A stretch of DNA of 64,000 nucleotides. Source: Hymenobacter sp. YIM 151858-1. Lineage in GTDB: Bacteria > Bacteroidota > Bacteroidia > Cytophagales > Hymenobacteraceae. How positions within the stretch are numbered: the stretch's first letter is position 1; each line of letters begins with the position of its first letter. The position numbers and the translations under genes were made by a program. The notes below the pieces were generated by a model. The model was not told where the DNA came from and made no database searches. It was given only the letters and a program-made list of their open reading frames with translations. Location: the NCBI RefSeq assembly GCF_025979705.1, contig NZ_CP110136.1, positions 620,001 through 684,000 on the forward strand, read 5' to 3'. Below are positions 42,340 through 51,722 of the stretch, in pieces.

Positions 42340-43644
42340 TTACTCCGCCGCGAGCAGCTTTTGCGCTGCCTGCTGGCCGCTGGCCAGTGCTGCCTCCACG
42401 GTGCCCATGGCGTGGCCTTCGTACAGGGCTTCGCCGGCAAAAAAGAGCGTGTTGGCTACGGGCTGCGCCAGCACTGCCCGCGCCTCGGCTGCCCCCACGG
42501 TGGCGTAGGCATAAGCACCTAGGGCAAAAGCATCGGCCCCCCAGTTAGCTACTTTGTGGGCCACCAACTGCTCGCGCACGGTTGCGGGGCTGCAGCCGAG
42601 CAAGTACGCCACCGATTCCAGGGCCTGCTGCAGCACCTCGGCGGGCGGGGTGTGGCGCAGCTTATCGGCGGCGGGGCCGGCCACCCAGCCCGTTAGCAAC
42701 GGGCGCGCGTCGGGCCGCTGCGACCACCACGTGGGCACCGGCGCATCCGAAAACAAGAAACCCAGGTTGGGCAACGGCCGCTGCAAGGCCGGGCCGGCGG
42801 TTTCCCAAAACGTTGTCTTGAACTCCAGCAGCACTTTAATCACGGGGCCAAAACCTAGCGCCTGGGCAGCCGCGCGGTGCTCGGGCAACCCGGGCCGAAA
42901 CTGCACATTGCCAGGTTGGCCGGCGCCGGCCTGCAGCACACCCAGCGGTAGCGTGAGCAGCACTTGCCGGGCCGCAAATTGCTGGCCGTTGGTGCACCGC
43001 ACCTCGCCGCGGCCGGGTTGCCACTGCACCGTTTGCACCACGTGCCCTAGGTGCATTTCGCAGCCAGCGGAACGGCAGGCATGGGCCAGGTGCTCAATAA
43101 GTTGTCCGTAGCCGCCGGCAGGGCGGGGCGAGTCTTCGGCGCCGCCGGCGGCCCACTCGTCGCGCAGGGCAAATACGCTTACGCGGTGGGCATCGGCGGC
43201 ATCGTAGCCCTCGGCAAAGCGCGTTGCCCAGGTGCGCAGGGCGGCGTACTGATCATCGGCGAAATAGCGGGCCAGGTAATCGGCCAGGGTCATGTCGTGC
43301 TCGAGGGTTTGCAGGTGCTCCAGCAGCGTGGGCAATTCCTCGAACATGCTTTCGGAAGCTTGCACCTCGCCGTTTTCCACTTCGTACAGCTCGCCCGCCG
43401 TATCGTGGCAGGCCACGTGGGCCTCGGCCAGCAGGCTGCGGGTCAGGGGTACGTCGCCGTGCAGAAACTCGGCACCCAGCTCGGTGGGGGCGGTAAAACC
43501 CTCGCCGGTAAAGGTGTAGATGCGGCCGCCCAGGCGGGGGCGCGCTTCCAGCACCACCACGCGTTTGCCGGCCTGGCTTAGCTCGCGGGCCGCCATTAAG
43601 CCAGCCGCGCCGGCGCCTACAATCAGTACGTCTGCTTCTGTCAT
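42340..43644 (-). CDS. Flavin-containing amine oxidase family protein
   Basis: An FAD-dependent oxidoreductase of 434 residues, monoamine oxidase fold. The N-terminal dinucleotide motif is VLIVGAGAAGLMAARELSQAGKRVVVLEARPRLGGR (GxGxxG followed by the E/R pairing), and the second signature is near the C-terminus (LFFAGEALYEGHAMGTVEAALASG). Substrate may be an amine or polyamine; the sequence does not tell. ATG 43644 (MTEADVLIV) was chosen, although an in-frame GTG nine bases upstream exists. It is monocistronic, flanked by repeats on both sides. Confidence 0.92.
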   Translation of the reverse strand: MTEADVLIVGAGAAGLMAARELSQAGKRVVVLEARPRLGGRIYTFTGEGFTAPTELGAEFLHGDVPLTRSLLAEAHVACHDTAGELYEVENGEVQASESMFEELPTLLEHLQTLEHDMTLADYLARYFADDQYAALRTWATRFAEGYDAADAHRVSVFALRDEWAAGGAEDSPRPAGGYGQLIEHLAHACRSAGCEMHLGHVVQTVQWQPGRGEVRCTNGQQFAARQVLLTLPLGVLQAGAGQPGNVQFRPGLPEHRAAAQALGFGPVIKVLLEFKTTFWETAGPALQRPLPNLGFLFSDAPVPTWWSQRPDARPLLTGWVAGPAADKLRHTPPAEVLQQALESVAYLLGCSPATVREQLVAHKVANWGADAFALGAYAYATVGAAEARAVLAQPVANTLFFAGEALYEGHAMGTVEAALASGQQAAQKLLAAE

Positions 43645-43749
43645 GTCGGGCACTCCTACAATCGGCCTCGCCGAAAGGTTTTGGGCCGGAAGGCAAGTTA
43701 GCGTGCGGCTGCGCTTGAAGGTTTAGGTTAAGCATCTCTACTGTTTCGC

Positions 43750-44003
43750 CGGCACGTCATGTCGAGCGCAGTCGAGACATCTCGCGTGCGGTCGTCCGTT
43801 AGCATACACTCCCCCTCTCCTTTTGGGGAGGGGGCCGTGCCCCGGAGGGGTCCCGTGAGGTCCTGACATGATAAGGTCCTTCCTGCGTCAGGATGACAAT
43901 ACTATCCGGCGAGATGTCTCGACTGCGCTCGACATGACGTGCCGACGAAGCGGTAGAGACGCTTGCCTTGCGCCGACCTGCGGTTCGACCAGCGCAGCAT
44001 GAC
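43750..44003. repeat. Mosaic intergenic palindromic repeats
   Basis: Facing copies of GTCATGTCGAGC / GAGACATCTCGC lie at 43756-43790 and 43905-43940. Between them is a CCCCCTCTCC-GGAGGGGG module, a CCCCGGAGGGG word and the AAGGTCCTTCC / TCAGGATGACA module. A final CGGTTCGACCAGCGCAGCATGACG closes the element. The 485-base gap (43645-44129) contains no gene. Confidence 0.85.
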
Positions 44004-44129
44004 GTACGAAATTGAATGTCAGCAACCACACAATTGCGCGCCCAGGCACAGCGCATAGGCGGATGTGCAACGGTGCGGCGGGCCCGTATTGGCTTAAGAC
44101 CAAACGCCACCTAGGGACCGAAGCGGCCG

Positions 44130-47100
44130 CTATTGAAGCTGGCGCAAGGTAGTGTCGAGGGGGTGGGCGAGCAGCAGCCGGCGGCATTGCTGCTGCAGCA
44201 AGGTTTGTTGCTGGCGTTTTTCCTGGCCCTTGAACAAGCGCAGGTTGTTGCGGCCGCGCGGGGCGCGGCGCAGGTTCACGTAGGTGAGGTTGCGCCCCGG
44301 GCGCCGGGCAGGCTCGTCGCGCAAAATGCGGCCCACGCGTTTGGCGTTGTTGCCCAGCAAGGCCTGAAACGGGCTCAGGCCCAAATACAAATTGGCCTGC
44401 CCGCTAAGGTTGTAAAAGCCGCTGACATCGAGGTCGGTGAGGTTGCTGTTGAGGTGCAGCGAGGGGATGAGCACGGTGCCCCGGTCGAAGAAGAAGCGCG
44501 AGCTGACGGGCTCGAATACCAGATGACTGGTGCGGCGGGCGCCGGCCAGCTTAAAGGCCTGTTCGAGCGCGGCCACGTTCAGCAGCTCCAGGTTGAGTAC
44601 GTCGGCGCTGGCGTAGCCCACGGTGCGGCCCGCGGCCGGCAAAAAGTTGGCATCGAGGGTGGTGCGTACGTCGGCGTTGCAGTGCAAGGTGCCGCGGATG
44701 TTCTGGCTGCCCAGCACATCGAACTGCAGGGCATCGGCCAACCGGAAAAGCTGCGGCAGGGCCACGTTGCCCAAATCGAGCTGGGCATGCAAGGGGTGCA
44801 AGCCCTGCACCGCCGTGGTTTGCAGCCGCCCGCGCAGCCGAAAGTAGCCGCCAAACGCATGCAGGGCACAGTCTTCGAGCCGGGCACTGCCGGGTTGCAG
44901 GGTAGAAAGTGCCCGGAAGTTGGAGCCCGTAAGCACGCCGTACCGCACCTGCTCGGCCCGCACCCGCAGCCGGGCGCTCAGGCGGCCATCGGTGAGCATG
45001 CGGCTGGTACCGTTGCCGTTGGGCTTAGCCGAAGCAGTGGCGGCGGGGGCGTCGTCGGCAGTCTTGTCGGGCGCCAGGCTGGCCAGCTGCAGCAACAGGC
45101 GCTGTATATCGAGCGTGCGGTAGCGCAAATCGAGGTTGGCATTGGCTGCCGCCAGCTTGCCGCCGGCCAGGCGGGCGGTAGCGGTGGCGCGGCCTGCTCC
45201 GCCGCCCGAAGCGCTAAAAAGCATGTACGGCATGCGCAAGGTGTTGCCGGTTTTCAGCACCCGCAGGCGCAGGTTTTGCACCTGCCCGCTGGCGGGCAGG
45301 TGCAGGGTTGCAATGCGGCAATTGGCCTGGCCGTTGGCGGCCAGCAGCATTTCAGAAAGCGCCGAAGCCGGTGCGGCCGGGCGGCGCCGGGGTTTGGCCG
45401 TAAGCAAATGCACCATGCGCTGGTAGCTGAGGGCACCAAATCGCACATCGAGCTGCAGGTTGGCCGGCGCTTGGTTTGTGGCTTCGGCGGAGGGCCAGGA
45501 GGCCTGGCCGCGCACCTCGCCACCCCACACCCGGGCCGAGAGGTTGCGCAGCGAGGTGCGCCGGCTATCGTGCTGCACGGCGGCGGCCAGGCGGTACACG
45601 GTGTCGGCGGGCAACAGCAGGCGCTGGCAGCTCAGGTCGATGTTCAGGCGCAAGCCCGGCGGTATCAGGCTGGTATCGGCGGGGGCGTGGCGCGGGCGTG
45701 GGTTGGGCCTGACGCCGGCGGCCCTAGGTGCCGCCGGTTGCAGCAGGCGGCGCAGGCGGGCCGTGCGCAGCTCCTCTACCGCAAAACGGCCCCTGATGTG
45801 GGTAGCAGGGGCGAGGCCCGTGAAATAATCGAGCAGGTGCGTGGCCGTGGCCGAGGCTTGAAAGCGCATGCCGTCGACTTCGCCGGCCAGGTTGTTGAGC
45901 TGCCACACGCTGTCCTGCATCCCTAGGTGCACGCGCAGGTTGCGCACTTCGGCATTGCGGTCGGGCAGCCGAAAGGCCGCGTTGCGCAGCACCACAGTGC
46001 CGCGGGCCTGCAGGTTTTCGGCGGCGTGCCGGGGGCTGATCTGGCCGGGCGGGGGCGGCAGCAGGCCGCGCAGGGCTATGTCGAGCTCGGCGCTGCCCCG
46101 GTGGGCCTGCCAGAAACCGGGCGCTACCAGGGCGGCCAAAGCCGGCAAATCGGTGCGGCCGCGCATGCGCCCCACCAGGTACGGCCGCCGAAAGTCGCGC
46201 ATGGTCAGCTGCACGTCCAGCTCGCCCACCGACGAAAAAATGCGGCAGTGCTCCAAGCGCAGCGTGGTGGTGCGCGGGTGGTGCGCGGGGCCGTTGTCGA
46301 GCACGGCCAGCAGGTTCCAGCGCCGGATGCGGCGGGCCGAATCGGGCCAGTTGAGTTGGGCATTGCGCAGCTGCAGGCGCGTGGTGCTGCGGGGCCACAC
46401 CGTGGGGCCGGTGGCGCCCCGCAGGCGGTATTCGATGTAGGCTTTGCTGGGGCTGCGGGCATCGGCCACGTAGGCGGCCAGGCTGGGGGGCAGCATCGGG
46501 GGCAGCACGCGGCTAAGCGGCTGCTTGCCTTTGATGCTCAGCTGCAAATGATTGCCTGCCAGGCCGGTGGTGTGGGTGGCCGCCACGTGCAGCGTGTCGC
46601 CGTGCAGGGTAACGCCGCTTTGCCGGAGGCTGCCTTGCCGGCTGGCGTGGTGGTAGCGGTAGTGCACCCAGGCGCGCATGGGTTGGCGGGCCACCATGGT
46701 GCCGCGCCGGCCGCGCAACAGCTCCAGGGTACCCGCCAGCTGGCCCTGCACCTGCAGCAGCCCGTCGGCCTGGCGGGCCTTTAGCTGCGCCTGTTGGATG
46801 ACGGCCGCAAAAGCGCTGTGCTTGTAGTCGTTGCGAAACTGCAGGCGCACGTTGCTCAGGCGCAGGCTTTTCAGCTCGAAGGGCAATGGGTCGGCCGGCT
46901 GCGCAACTGAGTCGCGGCCGTGCACGCCCCAGCGCCGCCCCGCCGAGTCGACGTAGCTGCTCAGCACTACATCGGCCAGATGCAGGCGCCGCACCTGCAC
47001 GCGGCCGCGGAGCAGCGCCAGCACGTGCAGGCGCAAATCGGCGCGGCCCACGCGCAGCACCTGCCGGGGGCGGCCGTGGGCCGTATCGGTAAGCGCAAAA

Positions 47101-47324
47101 CCCTGCACCGTAGCCGTGAAATGCGGAAAATCCTGCCAGGTAGAAAGGCGCACCGTGTAGGGGCTTGCCACCAAGCTGGTGCTTTGCCGCAGCTGCTCGC
47201 GCAGCTGTTGCTCCAGCTGTTGCCGGCCCGAGCGCGTGCCCAGCAGCGCCAACACCAGCCCGCTTCCTACCGCAGCAAGCAGTAGGGCCAGCAGGGCAGC
47301 TCGTCGGAAATTCTTCAGCAGCAT
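44130..47324 (-). CDS. AsmA-like envelope protein
   Basis: A large 1,064-residue protein with one N-terminal membrane helix (about 8-30, ALLALLLAAVGSGLVLALLG) and a very long periplasmic part made of beta-strand-rich repeats. The N-terminal pattern (STWQDFPHFTATVQGFAL, VGRADLRLHVLALLRGRVQVRRLHL) and the C-terminal domain (HLNSNLTDLDVSGFYNLSGQANLYLGL) fit the AsmA/TamB-like lipid-transport bridge family. Such proteins help move phospholipids to the outer membrane or maintain its barrier. ATG 47324 was chosen as the base of the membrane helix. It is monocistronic. Confidence 0.85.
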   Translation of the reverse strand: MLLKNFRRAALLALLLAAVGSGLVLALLGTRSGRQQLEQQLREQLRQSTSLVASPYTVRLSTWQDFPHFTATVQGFALTDTAHGRPRQVLRVGRADLRLHVLALLRGRVQVRRLHLADVVLSSYVDSAGRRWGVHGRDSVAQPADPLPFELKSLRLSNVRLQFRNDYKHSAFAAVIQQAQLKARQADGLLQVQGQLAGTLELLRGRRGTMVARQPMRAWVHYRYHHASRQGSLRQSGVTLHGDTLHVAATHTTGLAGNHLQLSIKGKQPLSRVLPPMLPPSLAAYVADARSPSKAYIEYRLRGATGPTVWPRSTTRLQLRNAQLNWPDSARRIRRWNLLAVLDNGPAHHPRTTTLRLEHCRIFSSVGELDVQLTMRDFRRPYLVGRMRGRTDLPALAALVAPGFWQAHRGSAELDIALRGLLPPPPGQISPRHAAENLQARGTVVLRNAAFRLPDRNAEVRNLRVHLGMQDSVWQLNNLAGEVDGMRFQASATATHLLDYFTGLAPATHIRGRFAVEELRTARLRRLLQPAAPRAAGVRPNPRPRHAPADTSLIPPGLRLNIDLSCQRLLLPADTVYRLAAAVQHDSRRTSLRNLSARVWGGEVRGQASWPSAEATNQAPANLQLDVRFGALSYQRMVHLLTAKPRRRPAAPASALSEMLLAANGQANCRIATLHLPASGQVQNLRLRVLKTGNTLRMPYMLFSASGGGAGRATATARLAGGKLAAANANLDLRYRTLDIQRLLLQLASLAPDKTADDAPAATASAKPNGNGTSRMLTDGRLSARLRVRAEQVRYGVLTGSNFRALSTLQPGSARLEDCALHAFGGYFRLRGRLQTTAVQGLHPLHAQLDLGNVALPQLFRLADALQFDVLGSQNIRGTLHCNADVRTTLDANFLPAAGRTVGYASADVLNLELLNVAALEQAFKLAGARRTSHLVFEPVSSRFFFDRGTVLIPSLHLNSNLTDLDVSGFYNLSGQANLYLGLSPFQALLGNNAKRVGRILRDEPARRPGRNLTYVNLRRAPRGRNNLRLFKGQEKRQQQTLLQQQCRRLLLAHPLDTTLRQLQ

Positions 47325-47470
47325 AGCGCAGTGCCGGGTGCCGCACCGCTCCGGAGCCCAGGGCGTCGTTAGCTCCACGGTAGCACCCGCAATGGGCAGT
47401 ACGCAGTTGGGCCCCCGGAGGCTACAACCGGCCTAGGTGCCTGCGCTGGGTTTGGCTGCCGGCAGCGCGG

Positions 47471-47908
47471 CTACGAGGCCGGCGTGGGCTGAAAAGTGGG
47501 CTGCTCGGCTTTCAGCCACTCGGTGGCCTCGTCGAGGTTACCGAACAGGCGCATTTCAAAACGGCCCTCCACGCGGTGCAGCATTTCTTCTACCGATTGC
47601 TGCGCAAACAGGCCCGGCGCCAGAATGTGCGCAAAGCGGCGCAAGCCCAGGGCTTTGGCTTTGGGCATCCAGTGGTGGGCAATGTAGTCGTTGGCCTGGC
47701 TCCACGAGCCTTTTACCTCGCGGTTGTCGTTGAGCAGCAGCCGGCAGCCGGTGGCCTGCATCACCTCCAGCACCTGCTCGCCGCCCTTTATTACGTTTTC
47801 CTTCGAGAGCATGCCCTCCCAGCGGTTGTAAATCCAGTGGTTGGCTGCGTCCCACCGCACCGTGAGGAAGGGTTTGCCGAAGGAATTCTGCAGAACAACT
47901 TGTTGCAT
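47471..47908 (-). CDS. STAS/SpoIIAA-like domain protein
   Basis: A 145-residue single-domain protein. It has an edge strand FLTVRWDAANHWIYNRWEG, a central helix-strand unit (VLEVMQATGCRLLLNDNREVKGSWSQANDYIAHHW) and a C-terminal strand-helix (RFEMRLFGNLDEATEWLKAE), the layout of STAS or CRAL-TRIO-like domains in Bacteroidota. It resembles the protein at 51162. No kinase or sigma factor partner lies beside it. ATG 47908 was preferred; the frame is open further upstream without similarity. Confidence 0.72.
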   Translation of the reverse strand: MQQVVLQNSFGKPFLTVRWDAANHWIYNRWEGMLSKENVIKGGEQVLEVMQATGCRLLLNDNREVKGSWSQANDYIAHHWMPKAKALGLRRFAHILAPGLFAQQSVEEMLHRVEGRFEMRLFGNLDEATEWLKAEQPTFQPTPAS

Positions 47909-48169
47909 ACGAGTAAGCCTAGGGTGGCTGCAATCAGCAATAATCACTTCGGGCCGGCCGGTGAAACGGCGCGGCAACATGCAACAGGTGGAAGGCAGGC
48001 GTATGGCTCCATAGCAATATATATACTCGGATTTATACCACCAAAACTTTGCCGGCAGGGTTCGGGGCCGAAATGTAAAGTGCAATTCGCCGCCGGATAG
48101 TGCAAAGCCGGCCATTTCTGCTTATTCTTACCGTTCAGAAAGTACCAACCTCCTCGTACACGCCCCTTT

Positions 48170-48751
48170 ATGAAGTCTTACTACCTGGGTCTGCTGGCTG
48201 CGGCGCTGCTCGCGGCCGGCTGCAACCAGTCGGCACCTAGCACCGAGCAACCCGAGGCCGCTGCCGGCACCACCGAGCAAGCCACCGCGGCCGATAGCAG
48301 CGCCACCACTGCCGCGCCAACCGAGGCCAGCACGCCGGCCGCCGCGCCCACTACTGCCGCCCCCGTGCCCGCGAAATTGTCGTTTCGCTTCGAGCCTGTG
48401 AAAGATGCCGAAAGCGGCCAGAAAAAAACCACGGTGTACCTCGTCATCAAAGGCAGCGAAACCAAGGAAGTCGACCTGGGCCGCTTTGCCGGCAAGCCCG
48501 ATGTGGTAGACGAAGCCAAAGCCAAGCGCGCGGAGTTTCCGAGCAATACGCTGGTGGGCTTCCGGAGCTACGACGCCAACTCCGGCACCGGCTCCGATGT
48601 ATCGGTAACGCCCGGCGACGGCGCCCGCCTGCGCATCCTGCAGCGCCGCATCGACGAGCAAGCTGACAAGCCCTTCACGTTCCAAACCGCCCGCGAAATT
48701 CCGCTGCCCGACAACACCGTTGTGCAAGCAGCTCCGCTGGCCAAGAAGTAA
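48170..48751 (+). CDS. Putative lipoprotein with Ala/Thr-rich linker
   Basis: A 193-residue protein of unknown function. It has a lipobox (LAAGC, Cys at about residue 18), an Ala/Thr/Pro/Glu-rich linker to about residue 65, then a small conserved-looking domain (KLSFRFEPVKDAESGQKKTTVYL, LVGFRSYDANSGTGSDVSVTPGD). It would sit on the outer membrane or in the periplasm. It is monocistronic, with a strong terminator hairpin at 48767-48814. Confidence 0.78.
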   Translation: MKSYYLGLLAAALLAAGCNQSAPSTEQPEAAAGTTEQATAADSSATTAAPTEASTPAAAPTTAAPVPAKLSFRFEPVKDAESGQKKTTVYLVIKGSETKEVDLGRFAGKPDVVDEAKAKRAEFPSNTLVGFRSYDANSGTGSDVSVTPGDGARLRILQRRIDEQADKPFTFQTAREIPLPDNTVVQAAPLAKK

Positions 48752-48766
48752 GCCCGCTCCAACAGC

Positions 48767-48814
48767 AAACGGCCCGCAGCAGGGTAGGCAAAACCTACTC
48801 GCTGCGGGCCGTTT
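48767..48814 (+). terminator. Hairpin terminator after the lipoprotein gene
   Basis: A 14-bp stem (AAACGGCCCGCAGC with complement ending in GTTT) encloses a second small stem (GTAGG/CCTAC). It lies 16 bases after the stop, with a short T-rich tail. Confidence 0.85.
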
Positions 48815-49067
48815 GGCGTTTGTATTAGCATTGAAGCCAGCTCAAGTTGGGTTCTAATCAGAGTAGCAAGCTTGTTCCAGGTCTTGTAGGTAAGTTGTTA
48901 ACAATTAGTTAGTTCGTGTCTTTTGGTATAATTTGAACTTGAAGCAGTTATATGCGTGGTTTTTACGGATATGAAGTAGCAAGCAGCTAATCAATTAGTT
49001 GCGCAGTTCGGTCGTTCGGGCCGGACGCCCCTAGGTACAGCTGCTGTTGAGGACACAGGGGAGCAAG
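48815..49067. other. A+T-rich intergenic region with orphan promoter-like box
   Basis: The stretch is much richer in A+T than its surroundings. It contains TATAATTTG at 48927-48935 on the plus strand, but the next gene is on the minus strand and ends here. No ORF or structured RNA was recognised. Confidence 0.35.
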
Positions 49068-50081
49068 CTAATGCACCGGTTTGCTGAAGGCCGCACCGCC
49101 CGACTGCCGCCGCGCCAGCGCGTAAACGCTGGCTGCCAAACCCGCCGCGAAAGCCGTGCCCAGCCAGGCGGCTACGCCGGGTTTGCCGCTGCTGCCCCAG
49201 CCACCTTCTACATCGGTGCCGTGCGGTACGGCGGTTGGGGCCAGCAGGCTGCCGGTGCTCACGGGGGCGGGTTTGGCCTGCTTCAGGTAGAGCCTGAAAA
49301 ACCGCGCCAGCACCGAGCGGGTGGCGTTGGGGGCCAGGGCATAAGCCGTACGCATGGCAGTGGCCGTCCAGCCCACCATGGTGGTGTTGCGCGGGTGCCG
49401 GGCCAGCTCCACCAAGGCATCGGCTACTTTGTACGGGCTGAAAACCGGCGACGCCGGCTTGATGAGTTTGCCCGTGTAGTTGGCGCCGTGCTGAAAACCG
49501 GGCGTATCGACGAAGGCCGGGTACACGTCGCACACCCTAATGCTGGGCGTGTCCGTCAGCTCGGCGCGCAACGACTCGCTCAGGCCGCGCAAGCCAAACT
49601 TGCTGGCCGTGTACGATGCCGTGAAGGGCATGGGCACCCAGCCACCTAGGGATATCACGTTGATGAGAATACCGCCCTGCTGCCGCTTAAATAGCGGCAA
49701 CACCGCGTGCGCTCCGTAGAGGTAGCCAAGCAAATTAAGGCGCAGCACCTGCTCGTGCGCGGCCACGGGCACCTCATCAAAAGCACCCACGGCACCGCTG
49801 CCGGCGTTGTTAATCCACACGTCGATACGGCCGCCAAAAGTTTCGGCCTGCTGGGCCAGGCGCTCCACGGCTTGCGCATCGGTGGTATCGGTGGGTACGG
49901 CCAGCGCCCGGGCCCCTAGGTGCTCGCACTCGGCTACCACCTCGGCCAGCACGTTGGCCCGCCGGGCGGCCAGCACCAGCCGGGCCCCGCAGCGGGCAAA
50001 CGCCAAAGCCGTAGCGCGGCCAATGCCGCTGCTGGCGCCCGTAATAACCACCGTTTGGCCTGCTATCGAATGCTTGCTCAT
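49068..50081 (-). CDS. Short-chain dehydrogenase/reductase with C-terminal membrane segment
   Basis: An NAD(P)-dependent oxidoreductase of 337 residues. The cofactor loop TGASSGIG is at 14-21 and NNAG at 91-94. Catalytic residues are Ser144, Tyr157 and Lys161 (YTASK). Unlike classical 250-residue members it has an extra 80 residues that end in a hydrophobic segment (WLGTAFAAGLAASVYAL), so it may be membrane-attached. The substrate is unknown. Start ATG 50081. Confidence 0.93.
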   Translation of the reverse strand: MSKHSIAGQTVVITGASSGIGRATALAFARCGARLVLAARRANVLAEVVAECEHLGARALAVPTDTTDAQAVERLAQQAETFGGRIDVWINNAGSGAVGAFDEVPVAAHEQVLRLNLLGYLYGAHAVLPLFKRQQGGILINVISLGGWVPMPFTASYTASKFGLRGLSESLRAELTDTPSIRVCDVYPAFVDTPGFQHGANYTGKLIKPASPVFSPYKVADALVELARHPRNTTMVGWTATAMRTAYALAPNATRSVLARFFRLYLKQAKPAPVSTGSLLAPTAVPHGTDVEGGWGSSGKPGVAAWLGTAFAAGLAASVYALARRQSGGAAFSKPVH

Positions 50082-50295
50082 GGCCGTATCGCGTTTGGTG
50101 AGTTAGGTTTAACGCGCCGGCGGCCAGGTTGTTCGGGGGGGTGGGGCGGCGGGGCGGCTATGGGCTGAGGGAGTTGCGGGCGGGCGCGCGGGCCAGGTAA
50201 GCAGCGTCAGGTTTTGGGCTGATAAATGTCATTTCGGTGCCCGGAGCGGCCGCGTAGCTTCGCCCCAACCAAATGCCCCAACGGGGACTTTACTC

Positions 50296-50616
50296 ATGAA
50301 TTCAGCTACTTCCGCGGCCCTGCAAACGGGCAGCTTGCTTGGCGGGCGCCACACCGCCATCGGCGAAACCAAAGCCCAGGTATTGGTCGATAAAAACGGG
50401 CAGAAAGTCATTTTCAAGACGTTTCGGGCCGGCGAAACCATGCCCACCCACGATGCCCCCGTTGATGTGCTGGTAACCGTGCTGGCCGGGCGCCTGATTA
50501 TTACCGTGGAGGATACGGCTACCGAAGTGGAAGCCGGCGACTACATCGTGTTTCCGGCCGGGGCGCGCCACTCGCTCCATTGCCTCGACGACGCGCGCAT
50601 TCTCATCTACCGCTAA
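50296..50616 (+). CDS. Cupin domain protein
   Basis: A 106-residue single-domain cupin. Motif one is degenerate (GETMPTHDAPVDVLVTVLAGRLIITVE) with only one usual His (TH), and motif two is EVEAGDYIVFPAGARHSLHCLDDA with His in ARHSL. Metal binding may thus involve two His only. Role unknown; small cupins often sense or sequester metals or bind sugars. It starts at ATG 50296 and is followed by a GC-rich hairpin at 50656-50690. Confidence 0.88.
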   Translation: MNSATSAALQTGSLLGGRHTAIGETKAQVLVDKNGQKVIFKTFRAGETMPTHDAPVDVLVTVLAGRLIITVEDTATEVEAGDYIVFPAGARHSLHCLDDARILIYR

Positions 50617-50655
50617 AGGCGCTGCCCCGCGCTTGCCGTAGCGCCTGGGTGGTTT

Positions 50656-50690
50656 TGGCCCCGCTTGCTGCCCGGCAGCAAGCGGGGCCG
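50656..50690 (+). terminator. GC-rich hairpin after the cupin gene
   Basis: A perfect 14-bp stem (GGCCCCGCTTGCTG with complement) encloses five bases, about 40 bases after the stop. There is no strong T-run; GCTGTTTGTT follows. Confidence 0.7.
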
Positions 50691-50699
50691 GCTGTTTGT

Positions 50700-51161
50700 T
50701 GGGGGCGGGCACGGCGGCTTTCCGTGGCTCGGTCGGCGGCGCGGGTAAGCGTGGTGTGCTCGTTGGGCCTCAATTGTGTCGTAGGTATAAGTGTAGATGA
50801 TGTCAGGTAAGCATCTGATTAGCAAATGTATATTCAGCTAAAAATTGGTGGTTGATTTCGCGTTTGTTGTTGAGCGGCATAGCTTACTACAAGAGTAATG
50901 ATGGCTCGCTGCCGCTCATCAACAGCGCGCCACGGCAAACCTCCGAACGCGCGTTCTGCGCTGCAGGCCGGGGCGGCGGTATCGGGCCCTAGGTGCGGAG
51001 TACGGCCAGTGAAAAAAACACCTAGGTAGCACGAACGATGCTGCTGGTCAGGGGCCGAGCCGGCCCGCCGGCTGGAGGTAGCCAGGCATACGCCGCAGTG
51101 GCCCGAAACGCAGCGAGGCACCCCGTGGGGTGCCTCGGCAAAGCGGTTTGCAGGAGCGGGG
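50700..51161. other. Intergenic region without recognised gene
   Basis: About 460 bases. It holds two CCTAGG sites about 30 bases apart (50988-51030 region) and a patch of lower GC near 50780-50900. No frame shows family features on either strand. Confidence 0.5.
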
Positions 51162-51575
51162 CTACGGCTGCCGCACCAGCCAAGCTATTGCGTCGGGCTC
51201 GTTGTCGAACATGCGGTAGGTGAGGGCAGCGGCTTTGGCCTCGTGCATCATGTTGTTTACCGAGAGGCGGGCAAACACGTCGTTGGGCAGCAGCACGGCC
51301 CCGTAAATGGTGCTGTCCTGCCGCTCCTGCGACAACCAGTAGCCTACAATCCACTGGCTTTCTTCGTCGGTAAACGGCGCCATCAGGCGTTGGTCGCCGA
51401 GCAGCTTGTTCCAGTTGCGCAGCTGCAGCAAGCGGCTGGTGTGCGTCAGGAAGGCTTGCAGGTGGTGCAGCTTGCGCTTGCCCGGGTGGTACAGCACCAC
51501 GGCAAAACCACCGGGGTGCTCGAGCACGCGGCCCACAGGATTCTCGAAGTACAACCGCAGGGCGGAGTCAGTCAT
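51162..51575 (-). CDS. STAS/SpoIIAA-like domain protein
   Basis: A 137-residue relative of the protein at 47471. Shared layout: a long N-terminal strand pair (RVLEHPGGFAVVLYHPGKRK), a central RNWNKLLGDQRLMAPFTDEESQWIVGYWL unit that aligns with NDNREVKGSWSQANDYIAHHW, and a C-terminal MFDNEPDAIAWLVRQ helix. Both are probably the same domain with different N-termini. ATG 51575 (MTDSALRL) was chosen; the upstream frame has no similarity. No partner gene was identified. Confidence 0.7.
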   Translation of the reverse strand: MTDSALRLYFENPVGRVLEHPGGFAVVLYHPGKRKLHHLQAFLTHTSRLLQLRNWNKLLGDQRLMAPFTDEESQWIVGYWLSQERQDSTIYGAVLLPNDVFARLSVNNMMHEAKAAALTYRMFDNEPDAIAWLVRQP

Positions 51576-51722
51576 TCGGGTAAGTAAGATTGGTGACGGA
51601 TACGCGGCAACGTTCCTCAATGCAATTGCGCGGCAGTCAGTTCCGCCGTTGGCAGGGTTGCAGGCTGCAAAATTACAATACCCTGGGTTCAGAATGGTAA
51701 TCTGTCCGTTATTCGGGTAGGT

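Noticed and set aside
44133-45926. A 597-codon plus-strand frame opposite the AsmA-like gene
   Set aside because: An antisense shadow with low-complexity composition; the minus-strand protein has a membrane anchor and conserved strands.
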